Source: Pleurodeles waltl | Taxonomy: Eukaryota > Chordata > Amphibia > Caudata > Salamandridae | Direction: 5' to 3' | DNA length: 64,000 nucleotides | Assembly: GCF_031143425.1 (NCBI RefSeq) | Contig: NC_090442.1 | Coordinates: forward strand, 429,491,776-429,555,775 | Part shown: piece after piece, positions 22,493 to 34,112 of the stretch | How the letters are laid out: each line of letters opens with the position of its first letter | How positions within the stretch are numbered: the first letter of the stretch is position 1 | The notes under the pieces: generated by a model | Databases searched by the model: none | The model's input: the letters and a program-made list of their open reading frames with translations, nothing else | Told to the model about the DNA's origin: nothing | Program-made: the position numbers and the translations under genes

Positions 22493-22942
22493 ATGTCAAC
22501 TCTAAGGATAGTATCCTGGAGTGTCAATGGCCTAGGCGACAAAGTCAAATGGGGAGTGGTGCTCCAGTACATCAAACCAGACACCTCTGATATGGTTCTC
22601 CTACAAGAGACTCACCTCCTAGGTAATACGTGTCATACCCTTGGCCATTGAGGAAATAAAAAGGCTGCTAACGTGGGTCATACCACCTCCTCTAGAGGAG
22701 TAGTAATCTTTTCAGGAGAAAGCTGTCCATGGTAACTTGGCAAATCGGGCCCGATCCGCTGGGTCTCTATATGTTGCTCTCTGGGACCTGGGGGGGCATT
22801 TTAAACATACCTTCAGTAGATATCATAATATAACTTCACGACTCAGTGCTACGAGTCCTGCTCTGCTACACAGTCTTCCAGATGGGGAAGTGATCATGTG
22901 AAGGGACCTCAACGCCAAGTGATCGCATTCACTGATATCCCC
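22493..22942 (+). pseudogene. L1 ORF2, endonuclease domain, 5' half
   Basis: ATG 22493 opens a frame that reads I-V-S-W-S-V-N-G-L and then V-L-L-Q-E-T-H-L, the first two conserved blocks of the L1 apurinic endonuclease, including the Asn and the catalytic Glu. A stop at 22651 and later frame changes show decay. A further block D-G-E-V-I followed by a degraded N-A region reaches 22942, where a solo LTR interrupts it. An intact protein would nick genomic DNA and prime reverse transcription. Confidence 0.75.
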
Positions 22943-25358
22943 TGTAAGGAAATGCCTCCTTGGCATGGTTACCCCCTGACTTTTTGCCTTTGCTGATGCG
23001 ATGTTTTGAATTGAAAGTGTGCTGAGGCCTGCTAACCAGGCCCCAGCACCAGTGTTCTTTCCCTAACCTGTACTTTTGATTCCACAATTGGCACACCCTG
23101 GCATCCAGATAAGTCCCTTGTAACTGGTACCTCTGGTACCAAGGGCCCTGATGCCAGGGAAGGTCTCTAAGGGCTGCAGCATGTATTATGTCACCCTAGA
23201 GACCCCTCACTCAGCACAGACACACTGCTTACCAGCTTGTGTGTGCTAGTGAGAACAAAATGAGTAAGTCGACATGGCACTCCCCTCAGGGTGCCATGCC
23301 AGCCTCTCACTGCCTATGCAGTATAGGTAAGACACCCCTCTAGCAGGCCTTACAGCCCTAAGGCAGGGTGCACTATACCATAGGTGAGGGTACCAGTGCA
23401 TGAGCACTGTGCCCCTACAGTGTCTAAGCAAAACCTTAGACATTGTAAGTGCAGGGTAGCCATAAGAGTATATGGTCTGGGAGTCTGTTTTACACGAACT
23501 CCACAGCACCATAATGGCTACACTGAAAACTGGGAAGTTTGGTATCAAACTTCTTAGCACAATAAATGCACACTGATGCCAGTGTACATTTTATTGTAAA
23601 ATACACCACAGAGGGCATCTTAGAGGTGCCCCCTGAAACTTAACCGACTATCTGTGTAGGCTGACTGGTTCCAGCAGCCTGCCACACTAGAGACATGTTG
23701 CTGGCCCCATGGGGAGAGTGCCTTTGTCACTCTGAGGCCAGTAACAAAGCCTGCACTGGGTGGAGATGCTAACACCTCCCCCAGGCAGGAGCTGTAACAC
23801 CTGGCGGTGAGCCTCAAAGGCTCACCCCTTTGTCACAGCCCAGCAGGGCACTCCAGCTTAGTGGAGTTGCCCGCCCCCTCCGGCCACGGCCCCCACTTTT
23901 GGCGGCAAGGCTGGAGGGAACAAAGAAAGCAACAAGGAGGAGTCACTGGCCAGTCAGGACAGCCCCTAAGGTGTCCTGAGCTGAGGTGACTCTAACTTTT
24001 AGAAATCCTCCATCTTGCAGATGGAGGATTCCCCCAATAGGATTAGGGATGTGACCCCCTCCCCTTGGGAGGAGGCAAAAAGAGGGTGTACTCACCCTCA
24101 GGGCTAGTAGCCATTGGCTGCTAACCCCCCAGACCTAAACACGCCCTTAAATTTAGTATTTAAGGGCTCTCCCTGAACCTAGAAATTAGATTCCTGCAAC
24201 AACAAGAAGAAGGACTGCCTAGCTGAAAACCCCTGCAGAGGAAGACCAGAAGACAACAACTGCCTTGGCTCCAGAAACTCACACCTCAGGGAGGACCCCC
24301 GGACTACTCTACGACTGTGAGTACCAAAACCTGTCCCCCCTGAGCCCCCACAGCGCCGCCTGCAGAGGGAATCCCGAGGCTTCCCCTGACCGCGACTCTC
24401 TGAAACCTAAGTCCCGACGCCTGGAAAAGACCCTGCACCCGCAGCCCCCAGGACCTGAAGGACCGGACTTTCACTGCAGAAGTGACCCCCAGGAGTCACT
24501 CTCCCTTGCCCAAGTGGAGGTTTCCCCGAGGAAGCCCCCCCCTTGCCTGCCTGCAGCGCTGAAGAGATCCCTTGATCTCTCATTGACTTCCATTGCGAAC
24601 CCGACGCTTGTTCTAACACTGCACCCGGCCGCCCCCGCGGCGCTGAGGGTGAAATTTCTGTGTGGGCTTGTGTCCCCCCCGGTGCCCTATAAAACCCCCC
24701 TGGTCTGCCCCCCGAAGACGCGGGTACTTACCTGCTGGCAGACTGGAACCGGGGCACCCCCTTCTCTCCATTGGAGCCTATGCGTTTTGGGCACCACTTT
24801 GAACTCTGCACCTGACCAGCCCTGAGCTGCTGGTGTGGTAACTTTGGGGTTGCTCTGAACCCCCAACGGTGGGCTACCTTGGACCAAGAACTGAACCCTG
24901 TAAGTGTCTTACTTACCTGGTAAAACTAACAAAAACTTACCTCCCCCAGGAACTGTGAAAATTGCACTGTGTCCACTTTTAAAATAGCTATTTGTGAATA
25001 GCTTGAAAAGTATACATGCAATTGAAATGATTCAAAGTTCCTAATGTACTTACCTGCAATACCTTTCAAACAAGATATTACATGTTAAATTTGAACCTGT
25101 GGAAAATATATTTTTTTATACAAAACCTATTGGCTGGATTTGTCTCTGAGTGTGTATCCCTCATTTATTGCCTATGTGTATGTACAACAAATGCTTAACA
25201 CTACTCCTTGGATAAGCCTACTGCTCGACCACACTACCACAAAATAGAGCATTAGTATTATCTCTTTTTACCACTATTTTACCTCTAAGGGGAACCCTTG
25301 GACTCTGTGCATGCTATTCCTTACTTTGAAATAGCACATACAGAGCCAACTTCCTACA
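22943..25358 (+). mobile_element. Solo LTR, 2.4 kb, inserted in L1
   Basis: It starts TGTAAGGAAATGCCTCCTTGG at 22943 and ends CAACTTCCTACA at 25358. The five bases TCCCC flank both sides (22938-22942 and 25359-25363). L1 sequence resumes directly afterwards. No internal retroviral genes are present, so recombination between two LTRs probably removed them. Polyadenylation-type AATAAA is near 23561, and the 3' half has several GC-rich blocks. Open frames inside (for example 24265-24825) lack domains. I recognise it as a very common long LTR of this genome type. The gypsy-like assignment is inference. Confidence 0.88.
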
Positions 25359-26480
25359 TCCCCCCAGACCCTTGGACTCAATCAGACAACCATTAGCAGA
25401 CTTCCTCACTGCCCAGGGACTGGCAGATGTATGGTGTACCCTTAACCCAGTAACCCAGCACATTTACTTTTACTTGGGGGTGCATGATAGTCTGTACTGT
25501 ATTGATCAATTTCTCATGCCGACTCCCTAGTTGTTAAAAGTCAGTGAGCCCACTAAATTAACCAGGGGTTTTTCTGACTATTTTCCCCTGTGGCTGGTGT
25601 ATGGCTGGGCCAACAGGCCAAATACTACCAGCATCATATTGAGCCCTTGGTACATTAAAAGGTCAAAAATTAGAGAATGGATGTTAGCCCCAAATGAGCA
25701 TTATTTTGAGGGAAACAGCACTTCAGTCAAGTCTCTACTCACGCTGTTGGCAGCCTATGATACAGTAGTTGATTGGGTGGGTCTTACCATGATGGCACAA
25801 GGGACTTAAAAAGTGCCAAATTGAAGGCTCTTGAACATGAGATTTTGTCCCTTCAGGCCGGTTTACCCGATGAGGAGGGATCTGAGTGAGCCCACATCCT
25901 AGCCCTGAAGCAAAATGAATACTGAGACGTGGCCAAGGAAGCTGTGAATATGCACCATAAGGCAACACAGCACCTCATCAATGTAATGGGGGACACAACA
26001 GGAAAAATATTGGCCTCGCTGGACAGGTATGAGTCAGCGGATAGATGGGTTCCTGAGATCCAGAAGGAGTCAAGGGAACTTGGTAGTGGTGGCCAAACCA
26101 TAGCCCAAATGTTTGCCCACTTCTATGGGAAATTCAATTATGCAAGGTATTTTGCCACAAAAAGCAAAGCAGGCGAGCTCCTGGGTGACATCCCCTACCT
26201 GAGCCTCACAGCAGAGGATAGGGAAGCCTTAGAAGATGTACTTGCCCTGGAGGAAATTGTAAGAGCCATCAGGGATGTTAAACCCGGCAAAGCATAAGGG
26301 CCCAATGGGGTAACAATGGAACCCTATAAGTTGACACTTAGCTTGCTTTACATCTGATGCAGATGTATGAGAAGAGCCAGAAGGGGTGAGTACTCCCGTT
26401 AGACCAGTGCCAGGCTTCCATAGTGGTCATTGACTAGGAAGGGAAGCCCAGAGAGAATAGTATCTGTACCCTAGGTCTAC
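25359..26480 (+). pseudogene. L1 ORF2, endonuclease end to start of reverse transcriptase
   Basis: This continues the frame broken at 22942. The clearest stretch is 25929-26297, which encodes the linker between endonuclease and reverse transcriptase and ends in E-E-I-V-R-A-I-R-D-V-K-P-G-K-A, followed after a stop by G-P-N-G-V. That is the conserved entry into the L1 RT domain. A short further match reads A-S-I-V-V-I near 26410. Numerous stops occur. The RT fingers and palm with the catalytic Asp residues are missing, so the copy is 3' truncated. Confidence 0.72.
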
Positions 26481-28279
26481 AGACAAGACCCAGTTTCACA
26501 AACTATCAATGACCTAACCAAGCATCCTAGAAATAACCACACTGATTCATGGTAAATCATGTGAAACCATGGAAATTAATGACACATGTCCTATACAAAC
26601 AGGCTGCCAGTCCCCAGTAAATGATAGGGCAAGCCTGACATCAAGTGCCTCAAATGTAATAACACATACTTGGCCATAAGATCACAAATGTGCAGGTGTA
26701 TGTCTGCAAGGGACTGTGCATCGCAGTGCTGATGATCCATCATGAGGATGTCAGATGACCTCCCAACGCACCCCTGAGTAGACTACATTGACCCTTGACA
26801 CAGTCAGGGGCCTGCTGATTGAGCACAGTGAACTGAGCTAAGGTGACTACAGTCAACTGCTGTTCATACATGCAACAATGGCCCTGTATGGTTATTAAAA
26901 TGCCACAGGAGCACTGATGACTAGAGTGCCATTACTGCATGAGACTGCCCCTGCCAAACATATTGTATTGAATGTAATCAATCTGCCAATAACATCTAAG
27001 TTTGAGTAATTGAACATTGGAAATGTATGTTGTTAACACATAATACCTAAATGTATCCACACCTGTCCCAGCTATGTGGACCAGGCTTAGTGCTGTCAAT
27101 TTGTGGATGGACAAATGAGTACAATTTACATGCTAAAATGTGTATGTGTCTTATGATAGATTACAACTTATCATGACCAGTAGAAAATGCCTCTCCCATT
27201 GTGACACGTCTTACACAGATGAGTACACAGCTTAGGAACCATGCCTTCATATAAGATAGCTGGAATAAAGACTTGGTATGTGTCCAATCCCTAAACACAC
27301 CACTGTATCATGCAGCACTTATCAGACATGATAGATATATTTTCACACAAAAACACGTCACATATATACCTGCAGAGACATATGTCAGCACACCATCTCA
27401 ACATTTTGCATGCATGGGGAACCATACGTTACATGTGTTGCTCTGCATCAAGTCTGCTCCTTACAACACACACTGTGAACATAAGTGCACTCACATTGAA
27501 ATGTCTTACAGGATCTTAGTCCAGCCTTAGTCAACAGCATCCTTTGCTAAAGATTTGTTAAGGGTATGATATGCCTGAACATGTTTTGCACATGGCCCTT
27601 CCCATCTTATGTTGTGTATGGTAATGTACAGTCAAAATTCTGACATGACAACATAATAGAGCCTCAACATGAATAGCATCACATAGGTACACTCAGCACA
27701 CATGTGTAAACATCCATGTGGCAAAGCGTCTTCATACACAGGCACATTTGCTAACAGTATCAGTCCTCACATGCATCACACACATACATATGTATGGCAA
27801 CACATTCCTATGTTACCGGTACACAATTCAATCCACATGCGCACACATGTAGCCATACCTTACAAACTACATAGATACATAGCCCCTCTAACAAGAAATG
27901 TGAATGTGGGTGCACTGTCAGCCTTTCACCAAAATCTACGCATGATCGCTGCGTGAAAAAAGTTTGACGCATAAGGTACATCTCCATACATCGCAAATCA
28001 CTAAAATGGCACCTGGCACCATGCACGTCTGAACTATCTTGCTGTCTCAGCCTTCCCTTCAACATCCACACATGCCAGGCAGGCATCCCAAAATTTGACA
28101 TATACTATTGTCCTACAAACATCGCACGTGCCAAAAATGACGCCTAGCCACTGCGTTCCAATTGCAAGTTGACAGATCTTGTCAGCCTTCATGGAAAGAA
28201 TCCATGCATGGTCGCCATGCATCAAAGCAAACAAATGTGACGCATATGCCCAGGAAGTGACACAACCGGACTTCCTTGC
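26481..28279. other. No gene seen
   Basis: AT-rich DNA with CACAT-rich stretches (27690-27850). At 27940-28270 is a segment with repeated GTGACGC/TGACGCATA words that resembles decayed Harbinger-family DNA. No open frame has a recognisable domain. Confidence 0.35.
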
Positions 28280-29868
28280 TGCACACATTGTAAAGTGAAT
28301 GTACTTTTACTTTATGACCCTCCGATGGTCCTAGCTCTAGGATCATCAATAATTGCCCCCATCCTTACCGAAGTATTTAATCTGTTATTGGAGAGGGGTA
28401 CCTTTCCTGTTCAATGGAAACCCCTTCTCAAAAAAACAAATCTAGACCCCTCAATCCTACAAAATTATAGACCCATTTCTTTGTTGCCAGCATTTGATAA
28501 AATATTCGAAAAATATGTAAACACCCAGTTGTTCAACTATCTTGAGGACAACAACATTCTACACCCCTCCGAAATGGGTTTCAGACTAGCCCACAGCACC
28601 GAATCGGCCCTGATTGCGGTGATGGAAGGGGCTAGACAGCGTCTAGACGATGGGCAAGCATCAGCAGTAGTGCTACTGGACCTAAGCGCCGCCTTTGATA
28701 CAGTGGATCACAGTATTCTTCTTCATCGGCTAGAAGAGATAGGCGTGACAGGTGCAGTATTAGGCTGGTTTAGTGAATTTATAACTACACAGACTTGCCA
28801 GGTAATGGATAGATTCTTCTACTCACAAAGTTTTAATAGTAAATGGGGTGTACCTCAGGGCTCCTCCCTTAGCCCCACACTATTCAATGTATACATGCGG
28901 CCTCTCGCAAGTTTGTGGAGCCATTTGGTCTCTCTCTTATAACCTATGCTGATGACACACAATTGGCGTTTTCACTGACCTCTAACCAAAATTCTTTAGA
29001 CACTTCATTGGGTCCTGGCCTGTGTGCTATTTCTAATTGGATGTCAGAAAGTAAACTGAAACTTAACACAGCCAAAATGGAGATCATGTATTTGGGCCCT
29101 CAAGTTTTGCTATCACCATCTCCATCTGCTCTGCCTTATTTGAGAGAGCTTCCAGCTCCCAAGGAATATATTAAGAGCCTTCGGATTTGGCTTGACCCAT
29201 GGTTAGCCATGGACCAACAGGCAAAGAAAACCTAAGCCGTGTGCTTTGGTATATTTAGACTTCTAAGGAAGGTTTTGAAAATTCTTCTCTTTATGGCCAA
29301 GAGACTTATTATCCAGGCACTGATTAGCTCCCAATTGGACTAATGGAATTCCCTTTTTTTAGGGTCCCTAAAGTATGTTAAGAGGAAGCTTGAAGTGGTG
29401 CAGAATACGTCTGCTAGATTGATCTTCAATATCCCTAAAAACAAATCTGCTCAATCTGCTCTCCATACCCTGCATTGGCTCCCAGTTGAGCAACGTATTA
29501 AATTTAAGGCTCTTTGCTACATACATAGATCCCTACATGATAAAGGTCCCCCACAACTACAATCTCTGGCCACGTTTTATAAACCATCGAGAAATCTCAG
29601 GTCCTCATCAGCAGCCTTAGCAGTAGTTCCGCATATAAAAAAGGCCAGATGGGGTGGTAGGTCTTTGTCGTTTTTAGGGGCAAGGTTATGGAATTCTCTG
29701 CCTCTATCCCTTCGTCTCACCGACCAGGAACTAAGCTTTAGGCAGCTACTGAAAACATGGCTATACTAACATCCCGCACCTTCTGACGTCAGGTTCTGTT
29801 AAAGCGCTTGGAGGCCTTCGGGTAGCTATGCGCTATACAAATTGAATTAACATAACATAACATAACTA
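28280..29868 (+). mobile_element. 5'-truncated L2/CR1-like LINE
   Basis: The reverse transcriptase reads N-Y-R-P-I-S-L-L-P, then L-D-L-S-A-A-F-D-T-V-D-H with the first catalytic Asp, then V-P-Q-G-S-S-L-S-P. A one-base shift near 28912 precedes Y-A-D-D-T-Q-L with the catalytic Asp pair. The C-terminal region contains L-H-W-L-P-V-E-Q-R-I, a hallmark of the L2/CR1 group. Stops occur at 29233 and 29341. The 3' end has AAGCGCTTGG and GCGCTATACAAAT, then a short ATAAC repeat (29850-29868), as in L2-type tails. The endonuclease domain is absent, so the copy is 5' truncated, as usual for LINE insertions. Confidence 0.85.
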
Positions 29869-30128
29869 CCTCCCCAATATGGTGAACATGGGTGGCTGGG
29901 TAATCATGGGCTACCTTACAAAGGCCAGGAAACCGCACGGGGATAGGTGCTCTACCAGTGGGCAGAGCTCATTGCCATGTAAGGGGATCTCCTGGATCAC
30001 CTGGTGGTTCGCGTTGGCAGACCTGTTGGTAAGTAAACCTGTAACATAGTAACATCCTCCTTTGCTTGTGCATGATAGTAGGGCATAAGGATAACTTTAG
30101 CATGTCATGAGAAAGGTGAGTACATCAA

Positions 30129-30970
30129 GGGGCAGATTTAAGAAAGTGGTGCTGTCCAGTGCAGCACCTCTTTTCATGCACCTCTTAGCACCCCCCTATC
30201 ATCACCATGTGTGCACTGTATCTAAGATATGACACACCATGGCACAGGTTAGGGGGAAATTGTGTCGTTTTTATTATGCTATTGATGTACTATTCAGGGT
30301 TATTGCCATAATTTTGCCAATAACTCTGACCAGTACATGGTAGCCATAAAAATATAAATGTGTGCCCCCTTTTAACACCTGCTCTGAGCAGGTGTTACAA
30401 TGTGCTGAACAAAATGTCATAAAATTTTCCTTTAGGTTTCTATATGCCATTTGTTCAGCCCCCGTAATGGGCAAACACCCACTTTGCAAACATTATGACT
30501 AGTGCAGGCATGATGTAGCGGAAAGGGTGATGAAGTTGCACAATGCATGCATTGTGCCACTTTGTGAGCCAATGGGCAACATAATTCCAACGCCATGCAT
30601 GATGTATGCAAGGGGGCCATTACCTCTTTAGGGGAGCCAAAAAAAACAGCACAAAGAAACCTACGAGAACTATTTGTGTATATCATTCTGGCATTTAATA
30701 CGCCTGCTCAGTCCAGGCATCAAAAGGGAGCACAACATTAATTATATTGGGCCTATATGTACTTTTCAGGGTTGGGCCAAAATCTTGGGACTAGCCCTGA
30801 ACAGTACATCAATAGCATCAAAAATTATATTGACATTGTCTCCTACCCTGCGCCATGGTGCACCTTATCTTAGATACGGCACACACATGGTGGCAGTAGG
30901 GGGGTGCTAAGTGGTGCAAGGAAAGTGGTGCTACACTCGGTGCAGCGCCACTTCCCTATTACCTGCACCT
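30129..30970. mobile_element. Fold-back MITE
   Basis: The left end GGGGCAGATTTAAG is matched at low identity near 30960. The interior words ATTGATGTACTATTCAGG (about 30282) and CCCTGAACAGTACATCAATAG (about 30801) are inverted, and so are the flanking CACCATGTGTG and CACACATGGTGG. The whole 840 bp could therefore fold into one long imperfect hairpin. There is no coding sequence. Confidence 0.6.
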
Positions 30971-32007
30971 AAGCTTCAGACAATTAACAGTGTCCTGTTT
31001 TCCAGTAAGTGTGACGTATGAATCAGAGACATGTATGTATGGGTGAGTCACATCGCTATATATGATTTTGGGTGCTACCTATGTGTGCCTGACTGACATG
31101 GTGTAGATGGCAGTGGTTCATTCCTAACACTAAGTTGACTAGGTCACTCAGCTAAACAAGTGCAATGTATAACAGTTGTCAATGCCCATCTTTGTTCACA
31201 AATCACAAAGCTATGTTTTCCTGTCATGTCTTGCAGGTAGACCTCCATGCTACACCATAGGCGAGGTTTCCACTTTCAAAGACCCTCATGCAACCAGTAG
31301 GTGTCATCTTGTATGTCACGTGTGTCCATACAGTGTTGTGTCTGAGAGGGTTTGTTAGGTATTAAGCCATGTACAAATGGCATGTGTGTCCATTTAGACA
31401 CCATCATCTATCCTTTGGTATCAACATCATGTCTGATGGTATGCTGAGGATGTGGAATAATTTGAATGATGCACAGGTGCCAACGTCTGTTGCCATGTCT
31501 TAGTGGGTCTATGGAAATGTTTTGTATGCCCACAAACACACTGATGTCAGTCAAGATATGTATCAGAGGTGCTGGCTTTCTGAAGTGCAAGGATGTTTCA
31601 AACATATAATTTTATAGCACCTGTTCCTGCACTGTGCGCCACTCGTTGCACAAATGTAGTTAGGACATGCTACAATATTTGTACCTGGGTAGAGCTCTCC
31701 AAGGGCCTTTCGCAACAAGTCCTATGCACCACTGGTGCTTCACTGCTCTTCAGTAATGAAGTGAGGCACCGGATGTACAAGGAGCTCTTTAGAGAAGGAT
31801 ACCAGTCAGTTGAGTACACATAGAGATTTGTGTTCTACTCCAGATGAATGTGGGACAAGTCCATGGATTGTAGCAAATAAGATGTGTGCAGATAAACCAA
31901 AAGATTTTAGTCATCATGATAGTTGTAAGCAAGCATGATCACATCACGTGTGTATGCAATGTGCATGGTGAGTGTATTAGAAGGTGTATCAAGTTTGTGC
32001 ACAGATA
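30971..32007. other. No gene seen
   Basis: AT-rich spacer inside the Harbinger-2 island. Weak open frames are present on both strands without domain or splice support. Confidence 0.4.
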
Positions 32008-32554
32008 GGGGCAGAGACAAGTAAACTGGTGGTGTGCCCAGTGCTGCACCACTTCTCTTGTGGTCCTTTGCTCCCCCCTACCCTCCACCATGTGTGTGCC
32101 ATAGATGATACACGACGCACCATGGTACTGGGTAAGTGCCAATTGTGGATACCTTCTTGATAAAAATGATTATTATTCATGGTTAGTGCAAGATAATCTA
32201 ATGTGAACCCTGGACTGTACATAGGGGCCCACTGTGACAAATGGTGTGCCCCTTTTAATTCCAGCCCTGAGCTGTTATTCAAAGTAGCCAAAACAAAATG
32301 ACACAGTGGAATCTCTTAGATTGCATTGCGCCATTATGGCAGTCACCCTACCGTGGAAACACCACCCTTGCATACATCATGCCTGGCACAGGACTAATGT
32401 GGTGCAAGGGCTGACAAAGTGGCACAATACAGAAATTGTGCCACTTTGTTGATATTCTGCTGACCATTTGGCCTTGTTGTACCTTATTGGCGTCATATTG
32501 ATTATGACGCTACTGTGGTGCAAGGAGGCCATAGACCCTCTCAAATCGTGGCCC
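32008..32554. mobile_element. MITE of the GGGGCAG family
   Basis: The left end GGGGCAGAGACAAG and right end TCTCAAATCGTGGCCC form an imperfect inverted pair. The interior carries the same CACCACTT, CCACCATGTGTG and CCATGGTAC words as the copies at 19.8 and 30.1 kb. Flanking duplication is not clear. Confidence 0.5.
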
Positions 32555-32749
32555 AAGTGTGCAACTTTGGAGAGCCATTATCCCCATGCCATATACAAAA
32601 TACCATAGATAGGCAGATTTGTATAGACATGAGTCTTACCCTTGTTGGTGGCTTACTGGTTGACAACATATGTCATCAGAAAATGCTGTTCACAATGCAT
32701 GCTTGTTCTTTCAGCAGTTACCGATGACATGTTCTCCTCATGTTTTAGA

Positions 32750-33177
32750 TGCCACAATGACTCCAGCCCAGAAACACCAATTCGAAAAACGTGTTGAATG
32801 TTTCCGACCAGATGCATGGTCCAGGCTGGTTACCGGAAGATGTCTCAGAGATACTGCACAGAAAAGTAATTGGGGTCATGAAAGGCTTTCCCAAATGATG
32901 GACCAGCTCAACAGCCTGCAACCACCTCAACAAAAGGAGTGTCCTCTGCATCCAGTGTCCATTGTGCTGCATCACGTCCGACACCCTCAACATCTACAGC
33001 ACATCTGGCTCCAGCAGCACCACAACAGCCACTACCATCTGCCACTAAGCCCATCTTTGAGGCAGAAATGTGTAAAGACCTGGCTAAGGCCAAGGTCAGA
33101 TTAGCCAGACATGAGGCATACAATGCCAGGAATTACAAAATCCTTAAGAACATTAAGCGGAAGCTGAAAAAGCTGTA
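32750..33177 (+). pseudogene. Transposon-derived coding remnant with basic coiled C-terminus
   Basis: A + frame from ATG at about 32757 encodes a Gln/Pro-containing segment. After a frame change near 32940, a second frame (32939-33178) encodes an Ala/Pro/Ser linker, then a charged helix ending K-R-K-L-K-K-L before TAG. I do not recognise the family. The position inside the Harbinger island and the helical tail suggest an accessory Myb-like protein. The DNA before it has an acceptor-like TTTCAG at 32713. Confidence 0.4.
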
Positions 33178-33503
33178 GGTGTGGCCACACACCACTCCCC
33201 AGGATCTCCCCTTCCCCAGCCTGCATTGCATATAGTTTTAGTGGGTTTCACCAGGTAAACATAGGTTAGGTAGGATAGAGTAGGTTAGTTGTAGGATATA
33301 GTTAGTGTAGTTTGAGAGGTGGGATTTGTTTTTTTTTGTTTAGGGGCTAGTTGGGTGGGGGTTATATATAGAGGTATATGTTTGAAAAAAAACAAAAAAA
33401 GAAATATGTATTTGTTTAGGACATAGGATTAGTTAGTATATGTGTAGCTTTAGTTCATGTTGTGCTACACATCTATTATCTCGTAAGGGTGGTGGGAGAC
33501 AAT
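33178..33503. repeat. Degenerate TAGGTTAG-type tract, left part
   Basis: Repeated words such as GGTTAGGTAGG and GTAGGTTAGTTGTAGG run from about 33260 to 33345 and resume after the MITE at 34130-34250 (AAGTTTAGATTAGGTTAG). The hairpin MITE at 33504 therefore split a single tract, probably the 3' untranslated region of the preceding remnant. The words resemble telomere repeats but are too irregular to call interstitial telomere. Confidence 0.5.
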
Positions 33504-34109
33504 GGGGGTGATTCCAACATTGACGGGCGGCGGAGGCCGCCCGCCAATGTTCCCCCGTCAAAATACCGCTCCGCGGTCACAAGACCGCTGAGGGTATTTT
33601 GAGATTTGCCCTGGGCTGGCGGGCGGCCGCCAAAAGGCCGTCCGCCAGCCCAGGGCAAATCTACCTTCCCACGAGGACGCCGGCTCCGAATGGAGCCGGC
33701 GTAGTGGGAAGGTGCGACGGGTGCTGTTGCACCCGTCGCGTATTTCAGTGTCTGCTTTGCAGACACTGAAATACTTTGCGGGGCCCTCTTACGGGGGCCC
33801 CTGCAGTGCCCATGCCATTGGCATGGGCACTGCAGGGGCCCCCAGGGGCCCCGCGGCACCCCCTACCGCCATCCTGTTCCTGGCGGGAGACCCGCCAGGA
33901 ACAGGATGGCGGTAGGGGGTGTCAGAATCCCCACGGCGAGGATTCCCCCGAGCAGCGGAAAGTCGGCGGGAGACCGCCGACTTTCCGCTTCTGACCGCGG
34001 CTGAACCGCCGCGGTCAGAATGCTCGTGGGAGCACCGCCAGCCTGTTGGCGGTGCTCCCGTGGTCGGTGGCCCTGGCGGCCACCGGCCGCCAGGGTCAGA
34101 ATGACCCCC
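33504..34109. mobile_element. Hairpin-chain MITE, copy 1
   Basis: The termini GGGGGTGATTCCAAC and GTCAGAATGACCCCC are inverted, and AAT is duplicated (33501-33503 and 34110-34112). The 606 bp interior is GC-rich, unlike its surroundings, and is an almost unbroken row of perfect or near-perfect hairpins. Examples are 33603-33661 (26 bp stem), 33740-33774 (16 bp stem, 3-base loop), 33858-33920 (30 bp perfect stem, 3-base loop), 33953-33989 and 34027-34059. There is no coding sequence. The ends match the GGGGGTCATTCxGACC class of Harbinger MITEs. A second copy lies at 60542-61157 in reverse orientation. Confidence 0.88.
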
Positions 34110-34112
34110 AAT

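Noticed and set aside
24265..24825. 186-codon + frame
   Set aside because: It lies in the GC-rich part of the solo LTR and is Pro/Ser-rich by composition. No retroviral domain is visible.
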